In this document: positions 35,763-45,748 of the stretch, piece by piece
Numbering within the stretch: position 1 is the first letter of the stretch
How the letters are laid out: each line of letters opens with the position of its first letter
Origin: Alectoria sarmentosa
Lineage: Eukaryota; Ascomycota; Lecanoromycetes; Lecanorales; Parmeliaceae
DNA length: 64,000 bases
Direction of reading: 5' to 3'
Assembly: GCA_009733775.1 (NCBI GenBank)
Contig: WOGZ01000026.1
Location: 124,001-188,000, forward strand
Notes under the pieces: generated by a model
Databases searched by the model: none
What the model saw: only the letters and a program-made list of their open reading frames with translations
What the model was told of the DNA's origin: nothing
Program-made: the position numbers and the translations under genes

Positions 35763-37111
35763 TGTAAAAATGATGGTCAATGTTAGAAGATGAGACTAAG
35801 TAGCTGTCCAACTACAGAGTAACCACCAAACAACAATCGGGGGAGCAGGGCTCCTTCTTATTGACCGGGCCATGAAAGGGATGATGAAACTCAGCAGGGT
35901 ATGACGGCTGGCGTGCTGCAGCATGAATGTACAGCCACTGACCAAAGAGGATGGATTGGACTTCTTACGACCCCGCTTCTTGGGTCCCCATGACGCGGGA
36001 CTGTCAAAATTTAGGCGAGTGCCTGCATTCAATCACTCGGTTCAATTGTAGCCTTGTGTTCAACGCTAAAATGCTGCTCGTCACTTACTTGACAAGAAGC
36101 TGCTTTAGCATGATTGCCTTGCCCTTGTGAAAGCGAGCGTCTTTGGCTATCTCGGGCTGGCCATCAGACACATTCAGCGGCTACGTATACGAGCCACCAG
36201 ATCATACATGGGCCACCTTCTGTCGCGCCAAGTTTTTGCAAATGTTGCAGCAATTATGTTGTATTTGGGAATATGTATCCGCCATGCACACTTGGCTCGA
36301 TGAATCGCCAATTCACCATCACCATGAGGACTTTAGTACCTTAGTCCCGGGACGCCACGGGCCGAGGCGGAAGTGAATTGCCAATATTCTAATTACCTAC
36401 TTATGCAGCCACGCAGCTTCCGGACTTGCATTGCACTGTACTGCCACTAGAATGCTGAGATTTTCCGCAATGTCCTCTGGTAGTACTCCCTACCTAGGCA
36501 CCTGGTGACAATCTCCCAGGCCAGGATTTTAGGGTCCCCACCACCGTTGAATTGTTGGCTCCGTGTGTCCAACAACGCACACTTGATCAAATGGATCAAT
36601 CAGCCAAGTTTCGTTTGTACCCTTTTCTCTTTTCTAGAATCAGCATCTGCAGCACGGTGCCGCCGAGAAGGACGACATTTGGCATCGATGACGGCCGCCT
36701 ACGACATCATACCTCTTGTTGGGCGGCAAAGAGTCCTCACCTGTCGACGCTATGATAGAGAAGCGGGTGCAATGTCCACTTCACAGATACTCGGGTGAAA
36801 TCATTGGCTAGCCAAATTTCTCAGTTTCCGAACATGCATACAAGTCAATGATTTGGTAAAGATTAACGGATTCGACTGCTACTTCAAGTTACTCGCGCGC
36901 TGATACTTGATTCTTGCATTATCTCAGCATGCATCTGTACATTAAAGGGGGGCAAGGTAAGCATGACCTACTCAAGATGCACTGCATGTCGCCATCATGC
37001 TTGCGTCTGTCAAATTGGTTGTCTTGGTAAATCTAGGTATGCGACCGCTTCCTACTTAATCTCGTCTCTTTACTATCTTTGCTTTGATTTACTCATTGCT
37101 CCTTCGCATAC
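35763..37111. other. divergent intergenic region
   Basis: 1.35 kb between the start codons of the rhodopsin-like gene (-) and the permease (+). It holds both promoters. Small frames only; no recognised motif. Confidence 0.45.
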
Positions 37112-39123
37112 ATGGCCGAGATGGAGCTACATAGGACTCATGACGCTAAAAATTACGAGCTCCAAAGCCGTGGTTTGGAGAACACATCCTCTCAAGACAA
37201 CGATGAGCAGCAGCTCGATGTTCTCTCTCGGTTGGGAAAATTGCCGGTCTTGAAGGTTTCACACATGTCCTGGCTTCTAGGAGAACCGTGTGCTGATATC
37301 TATAGCGCAATTTCGGTTTCTTGTCAATCCTGGGCTTTACGTGTACCATCTTGATCACCTGGGAAGCTGTATTCATGTAAGGGGGAACAGGCTACACCAG
37401 TGCTGCGCTAAATGAGTCATATTCAAGCATATTTGACGTCTCAATCCTCAAGTAAGTCTTGCAAAAGCACTATTTTTTTTGATCACAGCTGACCTCCTGC
37501 AACAGTGGAGGGCCCGCAGGCTTCGTATACGGATTTCTCTTTGTCTGGGCGGGATCATTGGCCACCTATGCTTCTTTGGGTGAACTTGCTTCAATGTCGT
37601 ACCCACCAAGAGCCCTTTATGATCTCAGCTTACGATCCCAACAGGGCCCCCACCGCAGGTGGCCAATATCACTGGGTAGCAATGCTCGCTCCACCAGGGT
37701 CACACAAAATTCTCAGCTATATGACTGGTACAGCCCTCATAAACTGTCTACTCAAACAACTCAACTGATATCTTGTAGGCTGGCTTACTGTTATTGGCTG
37801 GCAAGCAGGATTTGCCACTGCCAACCTTGTCTCAGCAGCACTTATTCAAGGCTTAATTGTCTTGACTCGACCGAACTACGACCCTAAGCCTTACCACCAT
37901 ATGCTATTGTTCTGGGCGGTAATGGCTTTCGCTGTATTCATCAATGTGCTTGCGAGTACTGTGTTACCAAAGTTCGAAGGTTTAATACTGGTCCTCCACA
38001 TAGTCGGATACTTCGCCATTCTGCTTCCGCTGCTGATTCTTGGAGAACATCAAGACCCTCACCAAGTCTTTGGCCTTTGGCTGAACCTGGGCAACTTGCC
38101 TACTCAAGGGACTTCGTTCATGGTTGGTCTTCTTGGACCCGTCTTCATGTTCTTGGGCGCCGACGGTGCTGTCCATGTAGGTCACTACTGGGAGTTTCTC
38201 CAATGGTGGCTAACCACTCTGCCTTTAGATGTCTGAAGAAATCCAGAATGCTCCGACTATAGTTCCTTGGTCAATTCTGTTCAGTATCATCATTAATGGC
38301 GCCTTGGCTCTTTCGATGATGATAGCGACTCTCTTTGTCACTGTCGATCTGCAGTCTTCTCTACAATCCCCAACAGGTTACGCCTTTATGGATATATTTG
38401 TCCAGGCAACTGGCTCACTCGCTGGAGCAACTGTAATGCCTTGTATCGTTACCGTCATGCAGCTGTTCGCCAACGTTGGCTTACTGGCGTCATGTTCGCG
38501 GATGTCCTGGTCATTTGCTCGCGATCGAGGCTTGCCAGGCTATAAGACTCTCGCCAAGGTTAGCTTTTGCAACACTCACACCCCGCTTCAATTCTATGTG
38601 GATAGTTCTGGAGCTGACTGTTTGTGCTTCGCAGGTCAATCCACGGACGTCAATCCCTGTTGCAACAATCGTCGCCACGACCATGATATCCACCCTTCTT
38701 TCCTTCATAATACTAGGCTCATCTACAGCTTTTAACAATATTATATCGATTGCCGTCGCTGGATTGTCAGCATCGTATGCTCTGGCTATTGGGCTTCTCC
38801 TTTGGCGACGCACTACGGGCGGAATTAAACATTCGCCTCTCTCAGGATCGCGGCTCACGAATACGCCTGGTTTTGAACTCAGCTGGGGCCCCTGGTATAT
38901 GCCCGGCATTCTAGGACCTGCGGTGAACTTGTTCGCCATCATTTATGTGCTCATCATTCTATTCTTCAGCTTCTGGCCACCCGACGTGCCGGTCGATGCC
39001 GCCAATATGAATTACACTATACTGGTGACAGGAATAGTCATGATCTTTAGCGTGACTTGGTATCTTGCATGGGGCAGACGAGACTATAAAGGGCCGGTGA
39101 TTGAGGCTGCAAGTGTGCTTTGA
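37112..39123 (+). CDS. amino acid/GABA-type permease (APC superfamily)
   Basis: Eight exons: 37112-37255, 37306-37376, 37428-37451, 37506-37598, 37645-37727, 37779-38176, 38229-38558, 38635-39123 (543 aa); seven introns of 46-76 nt, all frames joining. Exon 3 is just 24 nt. Family landmarks: NGGPAGFVYGF, SLATYASLGELASM, TAGGQYHWVAMLAPP, SYMTGWLTVIGWQA, FLGADGAVHMSEEIQNAP, SRMSWSFARDRGLPGY, and about twelve membrane helices between a hydrophilic N-tail and a short C-tail. These are the marks of the fungal amino-acid/choline/GABA permease branch (Uga4, Hnm1 relatives). Substrate not predictable; plasma membrane or vacuole. Confidence 0.92.
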
Positions 39124-39428
39124 TGGGGAAACTTTTGCTTCGCCGTTAAGCTGAGCTGTTGAAAGGGCAATGATATCCGAAGTTCAGACGCTTGAGCTCT
39201 AGGCCCAGGTTATATGTTCTTACTATGCAGGACACGCATTGGCTTTCTGTGAGTATTTAATAAGAATTGAAGAAAGTAATATCTTACTATCCATTATATA
39301 CAAGGAAGAGTCTTCGTAGACCGTTGAAGCTTAATCATCACCATGCGAACCAAGTACTTTCACGTCCGAGGTTCCCAACTCTTGCGCTTTCTAATTGCAC
39401 AGATGTTCACACCCATGGATAGTCTCAC

Positions 39429-39708
39429 CTAATCCTGATTTGTCTTATTTGAATACCCATTTCTCTTCCGCAACGGTGGTTTTGTCGACGAGCCTCCGAT
39501 TCTCTCTTTGAAAGTCTCGTCAATTGCTTTGAATCTGTCGCTAGATTTTCTGGTGGTTTTCATGGACTTGCTAGCTTTTTCTTCCGCCATCGCTGCTTGC
39601 CGCTTCCTTCAATGTGTCCTCTCAAACTCAACGTGGGCTTCGACGGGGTCCATATGATAGCGGCAGTTCTATTTGCACTCTCCGTCTTTGTCGTCCAGGA
39701 TGGAAGTG
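39429..39708 (-). pseudogene. C-terminal coding relic with two nonsense codons
   Basis: Minus-strand frame ending at TAG 39429-39431 reads like protein: ILDDKDGECK, a TAG, NCRYHMDPVEAHVEFERTH, a TGA, then RKRQAAMAEEKASKSMKTTR and RFKAIDETFKERIGG. At both stops a TGG (Trp) codon one base away would fit. Basic, helical C-terminal composition; family not recognised. It lies directly downstream of Imp1 on the same strand and may be the end of a neighbouring gene lost by mutation. Confidence 0.4.
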
Positions 39709-39826
39709 ATCAAAAGCGACTGTCGTATATTTCACATACGGACCCCTCATTATCTCCCCTCAGGCCCTTCTGATCCAGACCTCGGATAGCCTGCGTTGTG
39801 AGACCGTGTGCCAAGCTATGCTCTTC

Positions 39827-40443
39827 TCATGACTTCTCTGGCCGTTGCAGACCGTTCTCAATCCATCCCCTATCTGACCACGGCGACACCCTAGCGATGA
39901 CCTTGCCATTTATCAGCGCCAACGGTACCGGCCCATAGACCCTCGAGTCCCTCGAATCCGGAAGATTATCCCCTAGAACCCAGCAATGCCCGTCAGGCAC
40001 CTGACGCAAAAGTTCCAAATCAGCAAACTTCCTGCCGCGTCCGCACCGAAACCATTGCCAATCCCCCCCCCGGGAAAATAATCTAGACCGCATACCTGCA
40101 TCATCATCTTGCCCGCCCCCCTCTCCCCCCCATCATCCTTGACGACGAAATCCCCCGGCATGCCCACGACCCGCTTGATCGCCCCGGCGCCCCGCACCAT
40201 CGGATGGTGGAAATCCACCACGTCCCCCACTCGGACCCCCCGGCCCCGTCGGGCCGAGTGGTCCATGCACACCCAGACTCCGCGGGCGTTGATGGTGGGC
40301 AGCATGGATGGCCCGTCCGTGAGGGCGATTCGGCCGATGTGGGTCGCGAGGAAGTGGCAGATGAAGCCGTATTTGACGACCACGATGACGTCGCCGGCGG
40401 TAGGAGGGCGGAGCAGGGAGAGGAGACGGGGGATGAGGGGCAT
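39827..40443 (-). CDS. IMP1: mitochondrial inner membrane peptidase subunit 1
   Basis: Two exons: 40096-40443 and 39827-40000 (173 aa; yeast Imp1 190), intron 95 nt with GTATGC donor. The protein is a type I signal peptidase of the inner membrane that removes sorting signals of proteins entering the intermembrane space. Catalytic serine is in GPSMLPT (S46) and lysine in GAIKRVVGMPGD (K90), then HCWVLGDNLPDSRDSRVYGPV and the C-terminal strand region. The N-terminal helix (VIVVVKYGFICHF) anchors it. I start at 40443 because homologues begin here. An in-frame ATG at 40566 would add 41 residues, and an out-of-frame ATG sits five bases upstream of 40443. Confidence 0.9.
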
Positions 40444-40799
40444 TGCATTTGGGATGATGGGGTTTTTGGGGAGGTACTGGAGTTGGAGGTAGGGTGGAAA
40501 CGGCGAGGTTTGTGGATCACGATGTGAGGTTTTGGGTTGAAGATCGACGGCAGGGATGGGCTGCATGATTGGCTCGATGGGAGCAGGGGTTGTTGGTATG
40601 TCCACACTTTTTGGTGAGTAAGCAGAAGAATCCCCGAACCAGAAAATAAAAAACAGTTACAGCATTGATTCAGTGGGGTATCCTAGCCTACACGGGACTA
40701 GCAGCTCTCAGCTACGAAAATATATCTGGCCATACACACCATTCTAGATAGTAAGTCATCCTTATACCCACACGAACTGTTCTTGTTCCGTCTGTTATC

Positions 40800-40920
40800 T
40801 AGCGCCATTAGGAATCGAACCTCAATACCATTAAATACCACCAGCGAACAAACCCCATGAACTCAAGTACTGCGCCGTCGTGATTACTTCACCTCTCAGC
40901 TCTACCGATTGACAAACACT
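40800..40920 (-). tRNA. tRNA-like relic (probably not functional)
   Basis: The minus strand has a good B-box/T-loop (GGTTCGATTCC) and an A-box-like TCAATCGGTAGAGC, about 95 nt apart. The ends can pair as an acceptor stem (AGTGTTT with TGGCGCT) using three G-T pairs and one mismatch. The D-stem does not form and no clean anticodon stem is visible. It looks like a decayed tRNA gene with C-to-T changes, or a tRNA-derived SINE end. Confidence 0.3.
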
Positions 40921-41441
40921 ATGATGAAGTTGTTCAGTAATATCCAGAATTTTTTAACAGGAGTAATAATGTGCCCTATTTATTCAAAGCATATCTGTTG
41001 GCGTGCGCTCCTTTTTCAAAATCATTAGCGAGGCTATGCATGCGCAGCATGGGCACAGCTATCTGGTGTATGACGCTTCGGCATCCAATATTTCTTGTCT
41101 ATTGTTACTAGGACTGCTCTTAATTGCGTCAATATTCTGGCTTTCCTTCCCACCCTCCTGCGTCTCGGGCTGCTCACTCATGGTTACATGCTGCGTCGTC
41201 AACATGCATGAAATCCCACCCTGTTGGCCGCACTCTGCATTTCAAAAGACGCGATTGGTCAAGCATTTGAGATTTTCGTGGCCTATGTAAGGATCCCATG
41301 AATACTCTCCGGTGGAGTTCTATGCACCTGAAACTAGGTACCTAGCGAAAACCCCATATTTGTACAGAGTGATGCCTCGCACACCTCAACTTTCCTTTTG
41401 CAAAAAGATGGTCTCTAGTTGCTGTCTTGCTGAATTTGAAA

Positions 41442-42714
41442 ATGCTCCACGTAACAAATGAACGGTCCAGGTCTTTTCTGGCATACAGCATAACCTTGAC
41501 CATCCTATCCACTATCGCGGTCTTCATGCGACTGATTTCACGACATATATCTGCAGCCAGGTTCTGGTGGGACGACCTCTTCATCATAATCAGCTTGGTA
41601 ATATTACCACCCGTGCGAACTATTTACTTTTCCTCACAGCTTCTTAGCTGGATTCCTACGCCACATATGTCATTGCCTTCATTGGTAAAGTACGAAAATG
41701 TTCGCTATGATACATCAGCTGAAAGGAAGTAGATGTGCATCATGGCATGGGACTTCAAGCCAACTTTGCCCCAATACCCCAAAGACTTGTGTTGTTGAAA
41801 GTAAGTTCCTTAAGCCTTGACCTCCGTCCAGCCAGGCATTTGACGTCCTTCACAGATGCTCTGCGCCAACGAAGTCCACTACCCCTTCAGCATCTCGACT
41901 ATTAAACTCGCCATTCTCCTATTATATCTCCGACTCCTCGGATCCCGTCAAGGCTTCAGAAAGTTCCTCTACGCGACCGGCGCCCTCACTATTAGCTGCT
42001 GTGTTGGCCTAACATTTCCGGCCATCTTCAGATGCACTCCCGTAAGCGCCGCCTTCAGTCTGGATGCGCTCTATCAGGATCATTATTGCATAAATAGCAA
42101 TGCCTACCTCATTTCCACGTCGGTCGTCAATGTCCTGCTGGACGTCTGGATTCTCGTTTTACCACTTTTGATTATTTGGACCTTGCAGCTCTCGTCAAGG
42201 CAGAAGTACGAGTTGAGTGGTGTCTTCTTGCTGGGTGCATTGTAAGTCAGCCACAAAATCCTGGAACTCCACTCGTACTTACACTATGAGTCATACAGCA
42301 CAATTGGCGCAAGCATTGCGAGGGCGTATTGTGTATTCAACGTTGACCTCTTGGAAGACACTTGTAAGTCCCGTACCCATTAGACGTTCAAAAGTACTGT
42401 AACTTCAAGCTCTTCCCATCATATTTCACTCACCTGACAGAGAGAGAAAAACCAGTCTCCTCCGTCTACCCAATAATTGGTCCAGCGTCGAAATCAGCGT
42501 CGGTATAAACAGCGCATGTCTCCCAACCCTCCAGCCCGTCCTCGGGGTCTCAGGCCGCAAATTTAAAGAGATCACCTCTTGCTGGAGCGAGCATATCGAT
42601 AAAGGTAAGGACCTGTGGTATTCGGAGTCTCCAGCAAGACAAGAAGGAGAAACGCCTCCTATGTCAGGCAAAAAGATGTCGACATTCCGACTATCGTTAG
42701 GTAATGCCAGTTGA
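41442..42714 (+). CDS. PTH11/SAT4-type rhodopsin-like membrane protein
   Basis: Six exons: 41442-41597, 41640-41684, 41726-41800, 41856-42241, 42299-42363, 42410-42714 (343 aa). Introns are 42, 41, 55, 57 and 46 nt; the first two are near the lower limit. Family landmarks: FWWDDLFIIISL, VHHGMGLQANF, YPFSISTIKLAILLLYLRLL, FRCTPVSAAF, NAYLISTSVVNVLLDVWILV, LPLLIIWTLQLSSRQKYE, GASIARAYCVFNVDL, NNWSSVEISVGINSACLPTL. About seven membrane helices and a cytosolic tail rich in Lys/Glu/Ser. PTH11-like proteins act in surface or host sensing in some pathogens; ligand unknown. It is a distant relative of the gene at 34.5-35.8 kb. Confidence 0.85.
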
Positions 42715-44363
42715 CTGGCGCTCGATTACAAGGGCTTTGGTTACGATGACAAGTTCAAGAAAATTGGAATAAAGAATTCCTCGCTGTAACGATGGTTCAT
42801 TCATAGCCAATCCAATCGATGCTACTCTCCTGTAGTTTATTCTTCGAACAGCGATTGCTTCTTCACTCACGGGTTCATCACTCCGTAGTGATGTGATTTT
42901 TTATTCAAACTGCTCATAACAGCATGGTCGGCGCAAGCATCGTCTGGACATGTATTTCATCCAGGATCTAACCCTTCGAGACGACCTGAAAAGCCCCAGA
43001 AACGCAAATTTTACTCCCAAGGCGTCTGCGCCAAATTTATGGTCTGCACATCTATTTTATTTCTGGACATCTTAAAGCAATAGCAGCGGACTTGAATTCA
43101 TTAAAACTCTACCTAAACGGCTCTACTATCACCACCTCCATCAGGCCCGCATTTCAGTTCTCAAACCGTACCACCTTCATCACAGTCCGCCTAATGTCAC
43201 CCCCATAAACGACCATATATCCTGCACCCTCCCGAATAGCCGGTCCCAAAACTCAATTTCAAACCTCCCTTCGGCCCAACAATGATGAATCCCACACCGT
43301 TCACGTCAGTATCCAATTAATCACACTCATCAAACACCCGATTTTAATCATCCTTCGATCCCAGAAAAGGTTCCGCCTGCGGATCATCAAGAATACCAAG
43401 CTTGATTTCGCATGAAGGATGCGCCTATTGTGGTGCGAGGTGATGAGGCGTTGGTGAGAGAAATGGTGCCCAAAGGAGGGACTTGGTCGCATTGGGGTAT
43501 GGCGCCCAAGGTGAGGCCAGCAACGGAGGAGGCACTGCGATTGCGGGGAAAGGGTTGGATAGATGAATAATGAGCACAAGAGACTGAGCATGCGCCGTTG
43601 GGTATAAACGTCCGTGCTCGATTGGGTCCCGTAGAAGAAAGCAGAGTTCCAACGGAATGGTTCGAACTGCTTATATGATGCTTCAGAAGCGAAAACTTGA
43701 TTCGCGTTGAGAATGAAGTCGTTGCTCAACAATGCAAATCCTCGAGGCGAGCTGCGTAACGCCTCTCCATTGCGGATGCAAGTTTCGGGGAGGTCTTGCC
43801 ATGAGGACTCGTAATTTCTCCAGGGTTCTTAGCGGAAGATCCTGAGGATAGGCGGGGCAATAAGTGGTACTCGTTGCCGTCATTGCTGGCAAGTAAGCTG
43901 CTTTGGGGTTCGATGTCCGTATTTGTAGGTACAAGTCGCCAAGATACTTACAACCGAGTGTCTCACTCACGTCACTGTTGCTTCGAGTCTATTGACGTCG
44001 GAGCACAATCCAATTTCCAGTTTCCACAAAGGTTTTCTCCTTTTTCAATGCCGGACTCTCTCCTGGTTCTCTTATCCTGGCTCGGATTCACCTTCCAACA
44101 CCACTCTCGCTTCGCAAGCTCTCTTTTCTACCCAGATCCAATGAGCACGGCTTTAAGGAGCCGGAATGTTGGGGTTTTCCTTTCTTTTGAGATGTCAATA
44201 TCCTTGCTGAGAATGAATGCTCCACGAATCTCTGCCGCCCCAAGGGTCGGCTACCTTTGACCATGCACCCATTCCATTGTTAATGCTTTCAATTGAAAGG
44301 CGGTAAAGATGCTGGTCCCAATGTCATTGCCTTAGTGCAAGATTCCATGTCAATCTTCAATTG
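42715..44363. other. convergent intergenic region
   Basis: 1.65 kb between two 3' ends. A 52-codon ATG frame (43412-43570, plus) and antisense frames (43301-43970) show no recognised family. No gene called. Confidence 0.45.
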
Positions 44364-45347
44364 CTATTCACTCGCAAGCTTCGCTCTCTTTGTGGACGGT
44401 GAGCGGAATCTCTTGGTGACCGTCTCTACCATTCTCCAGAACCAGTAGAAGTTCAAGATCGTGAGCAGCGTATTACTTGTTAAGTATGTATACGCCAGCC
44501 ACGGTGGTAGCACCTGCTTGTCGGCAAATCGCATCACTTCAGATCCATGAAGCCAGCTCTTGGTTTCGGACTCAGGCATGCGAAGCACGTGAGCAAGATC
44601 TCGGTACACCTTCACAGACTGGTACGTGCCCCACACAAGCCGGGATCCAAAAAAGGTTGCCAAAAGCGCAATCCCATTCACCAATTGGGCCTTTCCACCA
44701 GTCATGTTGCACTTGTCGAAGTACCAATGGAGGTTCAAGAATGGCGTTGATATTGCATAAAGGACGAACGCCACACCATAGTAGTTGGCAAACGGACGCT
44801 TGTAATCCGCAGGTAGTCAGCTCTATGCGCCTCCATAGCTATCATCTTCGAGTATCGGTAAACTCACAAACCCCAAGCTGGTAATTAGCAGCGCACTGAC
44901 CGCATGCGCCAGCGATCCCCACCCTAGAATCCCCACATTCGTAACGCTGATCTTGACATCCCATATGAAGTACCCCGCCGCGAATGCTTGCGTCATACCG
45001 ACCGCGCCCGTGTATCCCCAAATACGCCCTTCCAAGTTCATGTTCTTCCGCTCTTCGTCGGCTACGACCACCCAGAATGCCAGGCCGCAAATGAAGATTG
45101 CTTGTATCGTGGAGACAAAACGTATGTTCCAGTTGATCTTGGTTGGTGGGGGCAAGGACGAGTAGGTCTTCGAGAAGAAATGGGCGGAGAGCCTTGGGGC
45201 TAGGAGGACGTCCATCAGGTGGTAGACGGTGAATGTGAGCAGGACTTCGTGCGCGTGGAAGGGAAGGGTCTGGAGGGAGAGCGCATCCGCAATTGGCTGT
45301 GTTAGGGAAGCGATAAAGGCTGGAGGTCGCGGCAGAGGATCGATCAT
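44364..45347 (-). CDS. TLC-domain membrane protein
   Basis: Two exons: 44868-45347 and 44364-44798 (304 aa), intron 69 nt. A TLC (TRAM-LAG1-CLN8) domain fills most of the protein: KINWNIRFVSTIQAIFICGL, GYTGAVGMTQAFAAGYFIWD, HAVSALLITSLGF, RPFANYYGVAFVLYAISTPF, LNLHWYFDK, ending in WLAYTYLTSNTLLTILNFYW and a basic tail. About seven membrane helices, ER location likely. It lacks the Lag1 HH motif of ceramide synthases, so it belongs with the TMEM56-like group of unclear function. I start at the ATG at 45347; the longer upstream frame starts with GTG. It is divergent from the NACHT-ankyrin gene over 401 bases. Confidence 0.88.
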
Positions 45348-45748
45348 CTTGAAAACCAGACCTGCTGTCGACGGGTACAGTTTCTTAAGTGTAATATTCA
45401 CATCAATTGGGGAAAAAGAGAAAATTACGTCGCTTCTTATCACCGTTAGACTAAACTAGTCTAAGTTCAGCCACGGATTTAAGAGGATTTAAGTTACATT
45501 TACATTACATTACAATATCAATTTCACTAGTGGTAATAATGTCTTCATCGCCATGCAATGCGACGTCAGCACGATAATTTCCTCTTCTTGATCGGGCTGA
45601 ACACGATGTCTTTCCCCGTATTTCAATATGAAAAGCCTCATCTCTCACGACTGAAAATTTATCGTTATACTACATGTGAGGTGCTATATCGCTTGTTTCA
45701 TCGGTGTTTACAGGTCGATTCTAGCTTCGTCGCCGAAGAAAAGGCAAG

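Noticed and set aside
37371..37430. In-frame TAA in the permease as a nonsense mutation
   Set aside because: It falls inside a good 51-nt intron (GTAAGG donor, CTAAAT branch, AAG acceptor) whose removal restores the family sequence.
43412..43570. A 52-codon ATG frame on the plus strand
   Set aside because: Composition is plausible but too short, unlinked to other exons and overlapped by equally long antisense frames.
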